Assembly: GCF_014736495.1 (NCBI RefSeq)
Contig: NZ_MDUX01000028.1
Span: 1 to 42,789, forward strand
Origin: Candidatus Dactylopiibacterium carminicum
GTDB lineage: Bacteria > Pseudomonadota > Gammaproteobacteria > Burkholderiales > Rhodocyclaceae
Direction of reading: 5' to 3'
Length of the DNA: 42,789 nucleotides
The translations under genes were made by a program, and so were the position numbers. A model generated the notes under the pieces. That model was not told where the DNA came from, ran no database searches, and worked only from the letters and a program-made list of their open reading frames with translations. Numbering within the stretch: the first letter of the stretch is position 1; each line of letters begins with the position of its first letter. This document shows positions 18,800-27,072 of the stretch, piece by piece.

Positions 18800-19747
18800 T
18801 CATCGCCAGTCAAGCTGTTCCACGCTACTACGCAGGCTGCTGCCGATCTCGGCCCCCAGCCGCTTGGCAAAGCGCTCCGCGATGTTCTCGCGACGGGTGT
18901 AATCGCGCAATTTCTCGGCCTTGGTCAGGTCACGCGCAACGGATGCCACCGAACCCAGACCGTCGCTCAGCCCCATCTCGACACTACGCTCACCACTCCA
19001 GACCAAGCCAGAATACAGTTCCGGCGTTTCCTTCAAGCGTTCGCCCCGCCCCTTGCGCACCACATCGATGAACTGTTGATGAATTTCGGCAAGCATTGCA
19101 CGAGCAAAGGTCACGTGTGCGGGGTTCTGTGGCGAGAAGGGATCGAGAAAGTTCTTGTTCTCGCCAGCAGTAATGCTGCGCCGCTCCACGCCGATTTTCT
19201 CCATCGTACCGGTGAAGCCGAAGCCATCCATTCGTACTCCGATGGAGCCGACAAGGCTGGCCTTGTCGACGAAAATCTTGTCCGCGGCCACGGCCACGTA
19301 ATACGCCCCTGATGCGCAGACATCCTCAACCACCGCATACACGGGCTTGTCCGGATGCTGCCCGCGCAGGCGGCGGATCTCATCGTTGATCATGCCGGCC
19401 TGTACCGGACTACCGCCCGGACTATTGATGCGCAGGATCACACCCTGCGCGCCCGGCGCCTCAAAAGCGGCCTGAAGCGCTGCAATGGTGTCCTGGGCCT
19501 TGACTTCGGATTGCGGGCCGATAGCCCCCTCGATCGAAATCACGGCGGTATGCGCCGCTCCATCGACGATGCGCTGCCCGCTCTGCGCATTCCACACCAG
19601 AAAGATCAGCACGCCCACATATCCAAACCCGAGGAAGCGAAAGAACAACCCCCAGCGACGCTTACGCCTCGTTTCACGCAGGCTTTCGAACGCCAGTTGC
19701 TCGATGACCTTGCGTTCCCACCCCGGCTGACTGGTGTCCTCACTCAT
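18800..19747 (-). CDS. sppA: Signal peptide peptidase SppA-like S49 peptidase
   Basis: Membrane-anchored serine protease of family S49 that degrades cleaved signal peptides. The 315-aa protein has a transmembrane helix at about residues 34–53 after a basic N-terminus (RETRRKRRWG). The S49 core follows: VILRINSPGGSP, CASGAYYVAVAADKI with the expected nucleophile Ser, and SLVGSIGVRMDGFGF; the catalytic Lys is expected about 50 residues downstream. It is the short, single-domain form, not the 67K enterobacterial type. The ATG chosen overlaps the Rieske gene by 8 bases; longer starts lie inside that gene. Confidence 0.92.
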   Translation of the reverse strand: MSEDTSQPGWERKVIEQLAFESLRETRRKRRWGLFFRFLGFGYVGVLIFLVWNAQSGQRIVDGAAHTAVISIEGAIGPQSEVKAQDTIAALQAAFEAPGAQGVILRINSPGGSPVQAGMINDEIRRLRGQHPDKPVYAVVEDVCASGAYYVAVAADKIFVDKASLVGSIGVRMDGFGFTGTMEKIGVERRSITAGENKNFLDPFSPQNPAHVTFARAMLAEIHQQFIDVVRKGRGERLKETPELYSGLVWSGERSVEMGLSDGLGSVASVARDLTKAEKLRDYTRRENIAERFAKRLGAEIGSSLRSSVEQLDWR

Positions 19748-20087
19748 TGCTTTCGATCTCCAGATAGACATTGCCGCCATCCTCGCACACTGCCAACGCC
19801 CGCAGGCGCTGACCTGCACAAGGGCCGGCCAGACATTCGCCGCTATCAGGCGCGTAAAGCGCACCATGAGTGGCGCAAATCAGATACTGACCGGAATCAT
19901 CCAGCAGCTTGCCCGGATTCCAATCCAGCTCGATGGGTATGTGAGCGCAACGATTCACATAGGCATAGACCTGTCCCTGCCAACGCTGAGCGAATGCCGG
20001 CACACGCTCGCCCGCCAGATCCAGCTCGAACCGCCGGGCCTCTCCTCCATCAGTCAGCTCAGCCACGGTGCAGATCAGGTGGCGCAT
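19740..20087 (-). CDS. Rieske [2Fe-2S] ferredoxin-like protein
   Basis: A 115-aa soluble Rieske domain protein. The two cluster-binding boxes are CAH (C47, H49) and CATH (C71, H74), each followed by typical sequence (THGALYAPDSGECLAGP). The partner enzyme is not visible. It is cotranscribed between a HAD phosphatase and sppA, a common betaproteobacterial arrangement without a known reason. I chose the ATG with GGGGA upstream rather than the TTG three codons earlier, whose spacing from that site is too short. Confidence 0.88.
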   Translation of the reverse strand: MRHLICTVAELTDGGEARRFELDLAGERVPAFAQRWQGQVYAYVNRCAHIPIELDWNPGKLLDDSGQYLICATHGALYAPDSGECLAGPCAGQRLRALAVCEDGGNVYLEIESNE

Positions 20088-20734
20088 GCCAGCCAATCCC
20101 CCAGCGAAGCCACAGAGGGCAACACCGCAGCGGGCGACTCGGCACGCAACACGCCTTCCGGATGGGCGCCACAGGTCACCGCCACGGCCGACACGCCCGC
20201 GCTGCGCGCCATCAGCAGATCATGCGTGGTGTCTCCGACCATCAAGGTACGCTCAGGATCCACCACAAGGCGATCCATCAAATCCAGCAACATGCCTGGG
20301 TGAGGCTTGGAAAAGCTCTCGTCAGCGCAACGCGTGGCCTGGAACAATGGCGCCAACCCACTGCTGGCAAGCACCCGATCCAGCCCCGCACGCGCCTTGC
20401 CGGTCGCGATCGCCAGGGTGTAGCCCTCGGCGCACAACAGCTCAAGCAGCTCCCGGGTACCTTCGAAAAGCACGGTTTCATTGTCCCGGGCCAAGTAATG
20501 CGCACGGTAGCGGCGGGCCAGTTCCTGCACCTCGGCCTCATCCAGGCCAGGAGCCACTTCGCGCATCGCACCAACCAGACTCAGTCCGATCACATGGGCT
20601 GCCTGCGCACGCGAGGGCACAGCCACCCCCATATCCATACAGGCTGCGCGGATCGAATCCACGATCAAAGCCGTGGAATCCATCAGGGTGCCATCCCAAT
20701 CGAAGACAATCAGATCAAACTTCTTTTCAGCCAT
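20075..20734 (-). CDS. HAD-superfamily phosphatase (phosphoglycolate-phosphatase-like)
   Basis: A 219-aa haloacid dehalogenase hydrolase. Motif I is FDWDGTLMDS (about residues 11–20), motif II lies in LAIATGK, motif III is SKPHPGML and motif IV is MVGDTTHDLLMA. The small helical cap of the Gph subgroup is present. The substrate could be phosphoglycolate or another phosphosugar. It overlaps rluC by 8 bases; next to rluC such genes are often annotated as gph-like. Confidence 0.9.
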   Translation of the reverse strand: MAEKKFDLIVFDWDGTLMDSTALIVDSIRAACMDMGVAVPSRAQAAHVIGLSLVGAMREVAPGLDEAEVQELARRYRAHYLARDNETVLFEGTRELLELLCAEGYTLAIATGKARAGLDRVLASSGLAPLFQATRCADESFSKPHPGMLLDLMDRLVVDPERTLMVGDTTHDLLMARSAGVSAVAVTCGAHPEGVLRAESPAAVLPSVASLGDWLACAT

Positions 20735-21713
20735 AGTCTCTCTTCTGGGTTACGTCAACCTGATCGACGAAAGCCTGCAACTCCTTGGGAAGAGCCGCGG
20801 AAAGCGCCAGCACTTTCCCCGTCACCGGATGAGCAAGACGCAGGCTCGCCGCATGCAGGAACATACGTGCCAACTCGCCATGCGCCAACGCCTTGTTGAG
20901 AGGGAAATCCCCATATTTGTCGTCCCCCAACAGGGGAAAACCACGCGACTGCAGATGGACACGGATCTGGTGAGTGCGTCCGGTCTTGAGCTCGACCTCC
21001 AGCAGGCTGTACCGTTCCCAGCGCTTCACCAAACGGGCGATGCTATGCGAAGGTTTGCCCTCCGGGCTCACCATCACGCGCCGCTCTCCCTCGGGGGTCA
21101 GATACTTGAAGAGTGGCTGGCGCAGATGCTCCAGTGGATTCATCCAGCGCCCACGCACCATTGTCAGATAGCGTTTCTCCATCTGTCCATGGCGCATTGC
21201 ATCCTGCACCACCCGGAGCGCGGACCGTTTCTTGCAAATGATCAACAAACCGGAGGTTTCGCGATCCAGGCGATGCGCCAGTTCCAGAAAATGCGCTTCA
21301 GGCCGCTGCTCACGAAGTAGCTCGATCACGCCGAAGCTCACACCGCTGCCGCCATGCACCGCCAACCCGGCGGGCTTGTCGATGACCAGAAGCGCTTCGT
21401 CCTCGAACACCACATCGAGCACCTGACGTACAGCACGAGCCGGCACAACAGGCGCTTCCCGCTCGGCCACTCGAACGGGCGGCACGCGCACTTCGTCGCC
21501 CTCTTTCAGGCGATAGGTCTGCGTCACGCGTCCGCCATTCACCCGCACCTCGCCGCTGCGCAGGATGCGGTAGATGTGACTGCGTGGCACACCCTTGCAG
21601 AAGGTCAGCAGGAAATTGTCGATGCGCTGGCCCGCCACAGCCTCATCAATGCGTACACGACGCACCGCGGGAGTACCAGCCGCCTGATCGGTCAGAGTTT
21701 TGCCTAAAGTCAT
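20727..21713 (-). CDS. rluC: Ribosomal large subunit pseudouridine synthase C
   Basis: Makes pseudouridine at positions 955, 2504 and 2580 of 23S rRNA (E. coli numbering). The 328-aa protein has an N-terminal S4 RNA-binding domain (IDNFLLTFCKGVPRSHIYRI) and the RluA-family catalytic domain with the nucleophile Asp in AHRLDRETSGLL. GRTHQIRVHLQSRGFPLLGD marks the family. I chose MTLGKTLTD; the frame stays open far upstream, but that part has no family similarity and covers the rne leader. Divergence from rne matches the E. coli arrangement. Confidence 0.95.
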   Translation of the reverse strand: MTLGKTLTDQAAGTPAVRRVRIDEAVAGQRIDNFLLTFCKGVPRSHIYRILRSGEVRVNGGRVTQTYRLKEGDEVRVPPVRVAEREAPVVPARAVRQVLDVVFEDEALLVIDKPAGLAVHGGSGVSFGVIELLREQRPEAHFLELAHRLDRETSGLLIICKKRSALRVVQDAMRHGQMEKRYLTMVRGRWMNPLEHLRQPLFKYLTPEGERRVMVSPEGKPSHSIARLVKRWERYSLLEVELKTGRTHQIRVHLQSRGFPLLGDDKYGDFPLNKALAHGELARMFLHAASLRLAHPVTGKVLALSAALPKELQAFVDQVDVTQKRDYG

Positions 21714-22233
21714 TGCATCCCATATACTGCATTGGTTCTTGCGGGCTCCTACGCCCCGGCCAGCAGCATCGGCCGGCCCTGCCTGGCGGAATACCTGCTT
21801 TCCTGTTGCATTCCCTCCGGAACCGAACAGGCACCCCGGGCCGAAGTGCCCCGCGTGCCCCTTCCGCAGCGCACAAGGCCGTAGAGTGATCCGGCCCGGA
21901 AAGACGAGGTTCCGCGCACTGAACGGCAAGGCTGCGTGCACACGTTGTGCCGGAGTGACACTGCCACGCGAAAACAAGTCGGCCGGGAAAAACGGCCGAT
22001 GGTAGCCCAAACCAATTGATTGATCGACCCATTTTGCGCGCGAACGCGAAACAGAATTGAAGGGCTCCAGGCTGGATATGGCCTTGGAGTCGCGATACAA
22101 GGCGAATCCGATTCACTCCTTGCACAAGAACACATGAGCTATCTGTTCCCCACAAGTTGAGTCACCGGCCTTTCTCTGCGGAGAAAGGCCATGGTTCGCC
22201 CTGCCCGCAATCGCGCGCGGGAGAAGAACTTAA
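21714..22233. other. Long rluC–rne intergenic leader
   Basis: A 520-base non-coding region between divergent rluC and rne. It contains a 7-bp hairpin (TCGGCCG, 7-base loop, CGGCCGA at 21979–21999) and a perfect 10-bp hairpin near the rne start. A long, structured 5' leader is expected for rne, because in E. coli the rne leader mediates feedback by RNase E itself. I could not assign –35/–10 boxes with confidence. Open frames on the minus strand here are extensions of rluC without homology. Confidence 0.55.
22167..22190 (+). promoter_or_regulatory. Hairpin in the rne leader
   Basis: GGCCTTTCTC, loop TGCG, GAGAAAGGCC: a perfect 10-bp stem with a C-TGCG-G loop, ending 43 bases before the rne ATG. 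No T-run follows, so it is not a terminator. By analogy with the stem-loops of the E. coli rne leader it may be a feedback site for RNase E. The position is seen; the role is inferred. Confidence 0.5.
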
Positions 22234-25131
22234 ATGAAGCGCATGCTTTTCAATGCAACGCAGGCCGAGGAACTCCGCGTTGCGATCGTTGATGGTCAAA
22301 AAATCATTGACCTCGACATCGAATTGGCATCAAAGGAACAGCGCAAGAGCAACATCTATAAAGGTGTGATCACGCGCATCGAGCCCAGCCTCGAAGCCGC
22401 CTTTGTCAATTACGGTGCAGAGCGCCACGGATTCCTGCCCTTCAAGGAAATTTCCCGTAGCTACTTCAAGGAAGGTGTGGACGCATCCCGTGCCACCATC
22501 AAGGAAGCGTTGCGCGAAGGCCAGGAAATCATCGTCCAGGTTGAAAAGGAAGAACGTGGCAACAAGGGCGCGGCCCTCACCACCTACGTTTCCCTGGCTG
22601 GCCGCTATCTGGTCCTGATGCCCAACAACCCGCGTGGTGGTGGCGTATCGCGCCGCGTCGAAGGTGACGAGCGCACCGAGCTGCGTGAAGTCATGGACTC
22701 CCTGGACGTGCCGGCCGGCATGAGCCTGATCGCACGCACGGCTGCCATCGGCCGCAGCGCCGAAGAGCTGCAGTGGGACATGAACTACCTGCTGCAACTG
22801 TGGACTGCTATCGACGACGCCGCTACGCCGGATTTCGACGCGGAAAGCAAGAAGCGCCAGAATCCGGCCCCTTTCCTGATCTATCAGGAAAGCAGTCTCG
22901 TCATCCGCGCCATCCGCGATTACTTCCAGCCCGATATCGGTGAAATCCTCATCGATACGGACGACATCTTCGAACAGGCCACGCAGTTCATGGCCCACGT
23001 GATGCCCAGCGCGGTCAATCGCGTCAAGCGCTACCACGACGACGTACCGCTGTTCTCGCGTTTCCAGATCGAACACCAGATCGAATCCGCCTACGGACGC
23101 CAGGTTAACCTGCCCTCCGGCGGTGCCGTGGTGATCGACCACACTGAGGCACTGGTCGCCATCGACGTCAACTCGGGCCGCGCCACCAAGGGCAGCGATA
23201 TCGAGGAAACCGCCCTGCGTACCAATCTCGAGGCCGCCGACGAAGTGGCCCGCCAGCTGCGCCTGCGCGACCTTGGCGGTCTGATCGTGATTGACTTCAT
23301 CGACATGGAAAACCAGCGCAACCAACGCGAGGTGGAAAACCGCCTGCGCGACGCGCTGCGCTATGACCGCGCTCGCGTACAGACTGGCAAGATCAGTCGT
23401 TTCGGTCTGCTGGAGCTCTCGCGCCAGCGCCTGCGCCCTGCGCTCGCAGAGACCAGCTACATCCCCTGCCCGCGCTGTACCGGCACCGGCCACATCCGCT
23501 CCACCGAATCGGCTGCGTTGCATATCCTGCGCATCCTTGAAGAAGAAGCGATGAAGGAAAATACCGGCGCGCTGCACTGCCAGGTACCCGTGGATGTCGC
23601 CACCTTCCTGCTCAACGAGAAGCGTGACGACATCGCCAAGATCGAGCTGCGCCACAAGGTCAGCCTGCTGATCATCCCCAATCGCCACCTGGAAACCCCG
23701 CAGCAGGAAATCGTGCGCCTGCGCCACGACCAGCTCAACCAGGACGACAGCAACCTGCCCAGTTACAAGCGCGCCGCCGCACCGGCCGATGCCGCCGATG
23801 CCGGGGTCGCTGCCCAGAAGGAAAGCCGCCCGGTTCGTCAGGAAGCCGCGGTGAAGGGCATCACGCCCGAACAACCGGCCCCGACTGTCGCCCCCACTGC
23901 CAAACCCAGCGAAACGCGTGGTTTCTTCCGTCGCATTCTCGACTGGCTTGCTGGCGACAGCGAAGCGGCCCCCAAGGCTGCGGCGCCTGCACCTCGTGGC
24001 CGCAATGAGCGCCGTGGCGAGCGCCGCCGCGACGACAATCGCAACGGAGGCCGTAGTAAGGATCGCACCGAAGCCAATGGCGAGCGCAAAAACAAACAGC
24101 GCGCCGAAGAAAGCCAGGAGCGCAATCGTCAGGAACGGGGCGACAGGGCAGAACGTCCGGATCGCAACCGCAACGAGCGCAAGGAACAGGCCAAGCCGGA
24201 AGCACGTACCGACAAGCCGGAGACCCAAAAAGCTGAACCTCGCCAGCCCCGCGAACGCCGCGAGCGCTCGCCTCGCCAAGCACGTGAAGCCCAAGTGTCA
24301 GAGCAACAAACCGCCGAACTGGCCGTTGTTGCAGCAGCATCTGTCGCCGCCGAAGCACTGACGGTGGATGCATCGGAAACCACGGGCACGCCTGAAGCAC
24401 GCGAAGGAAGAGAAGGCCGCAATCGCCGCGGTCGTCGTGGCCGCGGTCGTGGTGAGCGTCGTCAGGATGGAGAAGCTCAGGTGCTGGATGGTGAGCAAAC
24501 CGAACAGCTGAACGATGCGGAGCCGTCTTCCCAGCAAGCACCCTTGGCTGAAGTTGCCAGTGCTGCGGTGGCCGTTGCGGAAACGTTCATCAGGGTGGAA
24601 GCCCCTGAAGTCACTCAGGTTGCTGGTGAAACCAGCGCGGCACCGGCCGTGCTGGAAACGCAGGAATCCATCAGCACAAACAGCATTCAAGCTGTGGCCG
24701 TTGTTGAAGCTCCGGAATCGCCAGCCATCATCGCTACCGAGCAAGCCGCGCCTCTATCTGTCGTTGCAGAAACTCCGGCGATGGCAGTGGAGACGCCAGT
24801 CTCAGCAGTGCAGCTCGAAGAGTCCACTCAACCGGCAGAAGTTGTCGTCGAGCCTATCGCTACGATCGTGCCCGAAGTGGGTGCACCCGCCATCGTGGAA
24901 ACGCTCCCCGAGTCTGGCCCTGTAACGACGACCGTCACGGCCGCTGCACCGCAGGTCGACCTGCAGACGTTGCTGGCAGCAGAAGCCGAAAGCCTGCAGA
25001 TGGTTGAAACCTCAGCGGTTGCGCGTTCTGCAGAACCGCCCCAGGCAGCTGAAGCAGTAACTCCCACTCCACGCCGTGAACGTGTGACGTCTGCAGAGGA
25101 GCCGCTGCAGCAAGTCGAAACACGTAACTAA
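22234..25131 (+). CDS. rne: Ribonuclease E
   Basis: Main endoribonuclease of mRNA decay and RNA processing, and scaffold of the degradosome. The 965-aa protein has the S1 domain (IEPSLEAAFVNYGAERHGFLP), the DNase I-like catalytic core with Asp311 (IDVNSGR) and Asp357 (IDFIDM), and the zinc-link CPRC at 412–415. From about residue 510 the sequence is low-complexity: a basic Arg-rich block (about 590–740, expected to bind RNA) and an acidic Ala/Val/Glu tail. It ends TPRRERVTSAEEPLQQVETRN, resembling the end of other betaproteobacterial RNase E proteins. The ATG has GGGAGAAG upstream. Confidence 0.97.
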   Translation: MKRMLFNATQAEELRVAIVDGQKIIDLDIELASKEQRKSNIYKGVITRIEPSLEAAFVNYGAERHGFLPFKEISRSYFKEGVDASRATIKEALREGQEIIVQVEKEERGNKGAALTTYVSLAGRYLVLMPNNPRGGGVSRRVEGDERTELREVMDSLDVPAGMSLIARTAAIGRSAEELQWDMNYLLQLWTAIDDAATPDFDAESKKRQNPAPFLIYQESSLVIRAIRDYFQPDIGEILIDTDDIFEQATQFMAHVMPSAVNRVKRYHDDVPLFSRFQIEHQIESAYGRQVNLPSGGAVVIDHTEALVAIDVNSGRATKGSDIEETALRTNLEAADEVARQLRLRDLGGLIVIDFIDMENQRNQREVENRLRDALRYDRARVQTGKISRFGLLELSRQRLRPALAETSYIPCPRCTGTGHIRSTESAALHILRILEEEAMKENTGALHCQVPVDVATFLLNEKRDDIAKIELRHKVSLLIIPNRHLETPQQEIVRLRHDQLNQDDSNLPSYKRAAAPADAADAGVAAQKESRPVRQEAAVKGITPEQPAPTVAPTAKPSETRGFFRRILDWLAGDSEAAPKAAAPAPRGRNERRGERRRDDNRNGGRSKDRTEANGERKNKQRAEESQERNRQERGDRAERPDRNRNERKEQAKPEARTDKPETQKAEPRQPRERRERSPRQAREAQVSEQQTAELAVVAAASVAAEALTVDASETTGTPEAREGREGRNRRGRRGRGRGERRQDGEAQVLDGEQTEQLNDAEPSSQQAPLAEVASAAVAVAETFIRVEAPEVTQVAGETSAAPAVLETQESISTNSIQAVAVVEAPESPAIIATEQAAPLSVVAETPAMAVETPVSAVQLEESTQPAEVVVEPIATIVPEVGAPAIVETLPESGPVTTTVTAAAPQVDLQTLLAAEAESLQMVETSAVARSAEPPQAAEAVTPTPRRERVTSAEEPLQQVETRN

Positions 25132-25152
25132 CCTTCAGATAGCAGCACAAAC

Positions 25153-25184
25153 AAAATGGCCGCCTTTTCAGGCGGCCATTTTTT
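25153..25184. terminator. Bidirectional terminator between rne and trpB2
   Basis: AAAATGGCCGCC, loop TTTTCA, GGCGGCCATTTT followed by more T. The arms have A-runs before and T-runs after, so the hairpin can stop rne on the plus strand and the convergent trpB2 transcript on the minus strand. Confidence 0.88.
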
Positions 25185-25187
25185 ATT

Positions 25188-26552
25188 TCACGCCACTTGT
25201 GGCAACAGAGACAACGCCATCGCCAGTTCCTTTTCGTCGTAGTCCTGATCTATCAGCTTGCCATCGAAGTAGGCCTGATAGGCCGCCATGTCGAGATGGC
25301 CATGGCCCGAGAGACAAAACAGGATGGTTTCGGCCTTGCCCTCACGCTTGCAGCGCAACGCTTCCTCGATTGCGCCCTTGATGGCGTGCGTGGCTTCCGG
25401 TGCTGGCACGATGCCTTCAGTCCGCGCAAACATCACGCCTGCTTCGAAGCAGGCTTTCTGATGATAGGCCTGGGCTTCGATCAGCCCCAGCTCGGCCACA
25501 TGGCTGATCATCGGCGCCATGCCGTGATAGCGCAGGCCACCCGCGTGGAATCCGGGAGGCGTAAAGGTGGAGCCCAGTGTATGCATATTCACCAGTGGCG
25601 TGAGATGCGAGGTATCACCGAAGTCGTAGGCAAACTTGCCACGCGTGAGACTGGGGCAGGCAGCTGGCTCCACGGCCACGAAACGGCGTTTCCCATGCTC
25701 GCCGCGCAATTGCTGCCCGATGAAGGGAAAGGCAATACCAGCGAAATTAGAGCCTCCACCCGTACAGCCGACGATCACATCCGGATCGTCACCAGTCATC
25801 TCCATCTGCAGGATGGCTTCCTGACCGACGATGGTCTGGTGCAGCAATACGTGATTAAGTACCGACCCCAACGCGTACTTGGTGTCCTCGTTCTTCGCCG
25901 CGACTTCTACCGCCTCGGAAATCGCCAGCCCGAGCGACCCCATGAAGTCCGGGTTTTTCGCTAATGCGGCGCGCCCGGCTTCCGTGGTGTCCGACGGAGA
26001 CGGCAAGCATTTCGCCCCCCAGGTTTCCATCATCGCGCGGCGATACGGCTTCTGGTCGTAGGACACACGCACCTGATACACCGTGACATCCAGACCGAAA
26101 AGGCCGCCGGCGAAGGCCAACGAGCTTCCCCATTGCCCCGCGCCGGTTTCGGTACTCAGCTTCTTCACGCCTTCCTGAGCGTTGTACCAGGCCTGTGGCA
26201 CGGCGGAGTTGGGCTTGTGACTGCCTGCGGGCGAAACGCCTTCGTACTTGAAATAGATCTTGGCCGGCGTGCCCAGCAATTTCTCCAGGCGACGGGCACG
26301 GAACAGCGGGCTGGGACGCCACATACGAAAGACTTCACATACCGGCTCGGGGATGTCGATCCAGCGTTCGGTACTCACCTCCTGCGCGATGATCGCCTTG
26401 GGGAACAGCGGAGCCAGATCATCCGGCCCGATGGGCTGGCCCGTTCCCGGATGCAACGGTGGAGCCGGCGGTGCCGGCAGATCCGCCACGATGTTGTACC
26501 ACTGACGTGGCATCCGGGACTCTTCGAGCAGGTAGCGATTGCGATCGGGCAT
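25188..26552 (-). CDS. TrpB2-type tryptophan synthase beta chain
   Basis: A 454-aa PLP enzyme of the TrpB2 family, which makes tryptophan from indole and serine or salvages indole without needing TrpA. The PLP lysine lies in AGSHKPNSA (K113), and the phosphate-binding loop is [10 protein letters not shown]. The extra N-terminal region and the motif [25 protein letters not shown] are features of TrpB2 and not of the standard trpB paired with trpA. No other trp gene is nearby. GGAG lies upstream of the ATG. It ends the housekeeping part of the window. Confidence 0.92.
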   Translation of the reverse strand: MPDRNRYLLEESRMPRQWYNIVADLPAPPAPPLHPGTGQPIGPDDLAPLFPKAIIAQEVSTERWIDIPEPVCEVFRMWRPSPLFRARRLEKLLGTPAKIYFKYEGVSPAGSHKPNSAVPQAWYNAQEGVKKLSTETGAGQWGSSLAFAGGLFGLDVTVYQVRVSYDQKPYRRAMMETWGAKCLPSPSDTTEAGRAALAKNPDFMGSLGLAISEAVEVAAKNEDTKYALGSVLNHVLLHQTIVGQEAILQMEMTGDDPDVIVGCTGGGSNFAGIAFPFIGQQLRGEHGKRRFVAVEPAACPSLTRGKFAYDFGDTSHLTPLVNMHTLGSTFTPPGFHAGGLRYHGMAPMISHVAELGLIEAQAYHQKACFEAGVMFARTEGIVPAPEATHAIKGAIEEALRCKREGKAETILFCLSGHGHLDMAAYQAYFDGKLIDQDYDEKELAMALSLLPQVA

Positions 26553-27072
26553 CGTATGTTCTCCAGTATGTCAAAGGGTCGAGCTTACTACGGGCCCCGG
26601 AACCAGCTCCGACGACAATCAAGGTTCAAAAAGCCCACACACTCCTCCGCTACGCGTGGTCGCTACCTCAAAAGGGGCGCCTTCTGTCTTGGAACAGCGC
26701 GGCGACAAAAAACGACACCGCACGCATGGTCAGGGAAAAGGCAAACACTCGCCGAAAGGCGCATGACTAGGACATTCCTTGCGAAGCAATTCCCCGTAAA
26801 TAACTGCACAGCAAAGTCCCGGGCTAAAATTGCAATCGAGATGAAATCCCTGACGCTCCGAAGCTTTACAGAAAATGTAAAATTTCCTCTATTTCCATAC
26901 AAATACACCGTGAGTCGCATCCAAGCCGACGTCCGTACGCGTGATCGCGCTGGACGCGTGGTAATTATGCGTACCTTGCCGGCAAGCTAACCTTCAATAA
27001 AAACAACGTGCTCTGCCGTTCAGTCCAGAACCCCCATCGCACAAACCAGCGTGCATACAAAGGCCAGTAGCT
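26553..27072. other. Upstream region of the synthase gene
   Basis: A 520-base region with no convincing gene, more AT-rich than its surroundings, especially 26820–26910. It holds the palindromic element described separately. TTTACA (26865–26870) and TCTATT (26888–26893), 17 bases apart, could serve as a sigma-70 promoter (5/6 and 4/6 matches). The leader to the synthase start would then be about 170 bases. Small open frames here have no recognisable similarity. Confidence 0.5.
26864..26886 (+). promoter_or_regulatory. Shared capsule-locus element, copy 1
   Basis: CTTTACA, 6 bases, GTAAAATTTC. It includes the inverted repeat TTTACA-N5-TGTAAA. Copy 2, with a 5-base spacer, lies upstream of kpsC in the same orientation toward its gene. 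The likely role is an operator or promoter segment common to both arms; the regulator is unknown. Confidence 0.6.

Noticed and set aside
22330..24294. A 654-aa minus-strand open frame
   Set aside because: Antisense to rne; hydrophobic low-complexity translation that mirrors the RNase E codons.
24000..25100. Repetitive sequence in the rne 3' half as a repeat array or CRISPR
   Set aside because: The repeats are imperfect codon-level low complexity of the RNase E tail, without regular spacers.
26133..26990. A 285-aa plus-strand frame reaching into the region before the synthase
   Set aside because: Its first half is antisense to trpB2 and the rest has no domain, good start or ribosome-binding site.
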